Positions 62,674 to 64,000 of a DNA stretch of 64,000 nt are shown here, piece by piece. Each line of letters starts with the position of its first letter. The stretch's first letter is position 1. A model generated the notes under the pieces. The model did no database searches. It was not told where the DNA came from and saw only the letters and a list, made by a program, of their open reading frames with translations. This DNA comes from Planococcus shixiaomingii. GTDB lineage: Bacteria; Bacillota; Bacilli; Bacillales_A; Planococcaceae. Location of the stretch: positions 3,890,001-3,954,000 of the forward strand of contig NZ_CP129236.1 of NCBI RefSeq assembly GCF_030413615.1, given 5' to 3'. Position numbers and translations under genes: made by a program.

Positions 62674-64000
62674 TTAAGCTTTTTCGCTCAATACTTTTGT
62701 TTCTACACCCGCCCAGTCTTTATCGTCCAAGCCAAGAGCTTTCGCTGTTGAAGCGTGGATTTCCTCAAAAAGTTCAGGGTTTTCGGATAAAGAAACGCCG
62801 TAAGAAGGAATCATTTCTTTAATTTTCGGCTCCCACTGTTTCAACTCTTGTGGGAAGCATTTTTCAAAGATCTCAAGCATCGCGTGAACAGCCGTGGATG
62901 CTCCCGGAGAAGCTCCCAGCAAAGCAGCGACCGAACCGTCAGAAGCGGTAACGATTTCTGTACCAAACTGAAGAGTTCCTTTGCCTTTGTCGGTATCTTT
63001 AATAACTTGCACGCGTTGCCCCGCTACTACTACTTCCCAATCTTCAAGTTTCGCAGTTGGAACAAACTCGCGCAATTCTTCAACGCGTTTTTCATTGGAC
63101 AACATCACTTGCTGAACCAAGTATTTCGTCAATGACATTTCTTTTGCGCCTGCTGCAAGCATCGTAAAGACGTTGCTCGGTTTCACAGAACCGATCAAGT
63201 CCATATTCGAACCTGTTTTCAAAAACTTTGGTGAGAAGCCGGCGAACGGCCCGAACAGCAATGATTTTTTGTTGTCGATGTAACGCGTATCAAGGTGAGG
63301 CACAGACATTGGCGGAGCGCCAAGTTTTGCTTTGCCGTAAACTTTTGCGTGATGTTTCTCGACGATCTCTGGATCTTTACATACAAGGAACAGCCCGCTT
63401 ACCGGGAATCCTCCGATATGTTTTGATTCCGGAATGCCGGTTTTTTGCAGCAATGGCAGACTTCCGCCGCCAGCGCCGATAAAGATGAATTTTGCAGTAT
63501 GGTATTCAATTTTATCGCTAAGCATGTTGTGGACTTTCACTTCCCACATGCCTTCTTTCGTGCGTTTAATATCTTTGATGGCGTGCTTATAGTTCACTTC
63601 GACGTTTTGGTTTTTCAAGTGATCGATCAGCATATTTGTTAATGCACCGAAATTGACGTCTGTTCCAGAGTCAATTTTTGTTGCGGCAATCGGCTCGCTT
63701 GAAGTGCGCTCTTCCATGATAAGCGGGATCCATTCTTTCAGCTTTTCTGGATCCTCGGAATACTCCATGTCTTTGAACAAAGGATTGCCCGATAACGCAG
63801 CAAAACGTTTTTTCAAGAATTGTACGTCGTCTTCTCCCAGCACCATGCTCATATGCGGAATCGGCATGATAAAATCTTTCGGGCTGCTGATCCGCTTGTT
63901 GTTTACAAGGAAGGACCAGAACTGGCGCGACAATTGGAACTGCTCATTGATTTTTATCGCTTTTGCGATTTCAATCGATCCGTCAGGTTTCTCAGGTGTA
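62674..64000 (-). CDS. mqo: Malate:quinone oxidoreductase (partial, 5' end outside window)
   Basis: The frame is open to the right edge of the window, so about 440 C-terminal residues are visible of ~490. It shows [115 protein letters not shown] and [21 protein letters not shown], all characteristic of Mqo. It is a peripheral membrane FAD enzyme that oxidises malate to oxaloacetate and reduces quinone. The N-terminal FAD-binding motif lies beyond the window. The internal TTG at 63933 is not the start. Confidence 0.93.
   Translation of the reverse strand, partial: TPEKPDGSIEIAKAIKINEQFQLSRQFWSFLVNNKRISSPKDFIMPIPHMSMVLGEDDVQFLKKRFAALSGNPLFKDMEYSEDPEKLKEWIPLIMEERTSSEPIAATKIDSGTDVNFGALTNMLIDHLKNQNVEVNYKHAIKDIKRTKEGMWEVKVHNMLSDKIEYHTAKFIFIGAGGGSLPLLQKTGIPESKHIGGFPVSGLFLVCKDPEIVEKHHAKVYGKAKLGAPPMSVPHLDTRYIDNKKSLLFGPFAGFSPKFLKTGSNMDLIGSVKPSNVFTMLAAGAKEMSLTKYLVQQVMLSNEKRVEELREFVPTAKLEDWEVVVAGQRVQVIKDTDKGKGTLQFGTEIVTASDGSVAALLGASPGASTAVHAMLEIFEKCFPQELKQWEPKIKEMIPSYGVSLSENPELFEEIHASTAKALGLDDKDWAGVETKVLSEKA

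Overview
The window comes from a low-to-moderate GC Gram-positive bacterium of the Bacillales, most likely a Planococcus-like member of the Planococcaceae. The evidence is AGGAGG-type ribosome sites, sigma-A promoters, rho-independent terminators with long T tracts, a GlcT/RAT-controlled ptsG, an S-box (SAM) riboswitch, a cre site, a PerR-type box, and Bacillales families (RsbQ, YkuS, YtxH, MhqD, YxjI). Genus-level placement is inference. I saw no rRNA, tRNA, CRISPR array, prophage or intact transposase.

Layout. 0-3.6 kb: end of galT, galM, a convergent ROK repressor, an aldo/keto reductase. 4-7.8 kb: a five-gene envelope-stress operon (DUF4178, PspA, DUF4247 lipoprotein, DUF350, membrane spermidine-synthase-like protein). 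7.9-8.9 kb: a YkuS-YtxH fusion behind a SigB-like promoter. 9-17.2 kb: a SWIM/SNF2 helicase, an RsbQ-like hydrolase, and two divergent c-di-GMP proteins (Cache-GGDEF and PAS-PAS-GGDEF-EAL). 17.3-21.2 kb: a one-chain trypsin-like protease/NUC nuclease, a DJ-1/PfpI protein, an MFS transporter. 21.3-24 kb: trxB-arsC-arsR and a histidine phosphatase. 24-31.8 kb: S9 peptidase, HAD phosphatase, glcT, ptsG, an EEP-family enzyme. 32-35 kb: Gfo/Idh oxidoreductase, a strong candidate small RNA, cardiolipin synthase. 35-40.6 kb: a fructosamine (frl) locus with regulator, kinase, deglycase, permease and epimerase. 40.9-48.7 kb: orphan histidine kinase, ECF S component, YxjI-like protein, ahpCF, deaminase, a hypothetical protein. 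48.9-56.7 kb: a large secreted two-esterase protein under a cre site, then a SAM-riboswitch operon (amino-acid ABC transporter plus homocysteine methyltransferase). 56.9-64 kb: FAD amine oxidase, an XRE/membrane-protein pair, a DUF4317 protein, a divergent mhq-type quinone/electrophile pair, and malate:quinone oxidoreductase, which runs off the window.

The most unusual feature is a family of non-coding, GC-rich intergenic elements of about 350-560 bp with four copies (26.2, 31.8, 36.8 and 62.1 kb). In three copies clearly, and perhaps in the fourth, the element is flanked on both sides by a copy of the same local terminator hairpin. The hairpin differs from locus to locus, so it looks like a long target duplication made by a mobile element that selects terminators. 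The next strongest candidates are the ~120-nt structured RNA at 33.26-33.38 kb, the protease-nuclease fusion at 17.3-19.0 kb, and the RsbQ/c-di-GMP neighbourhood at 12.3-17.2 kb.
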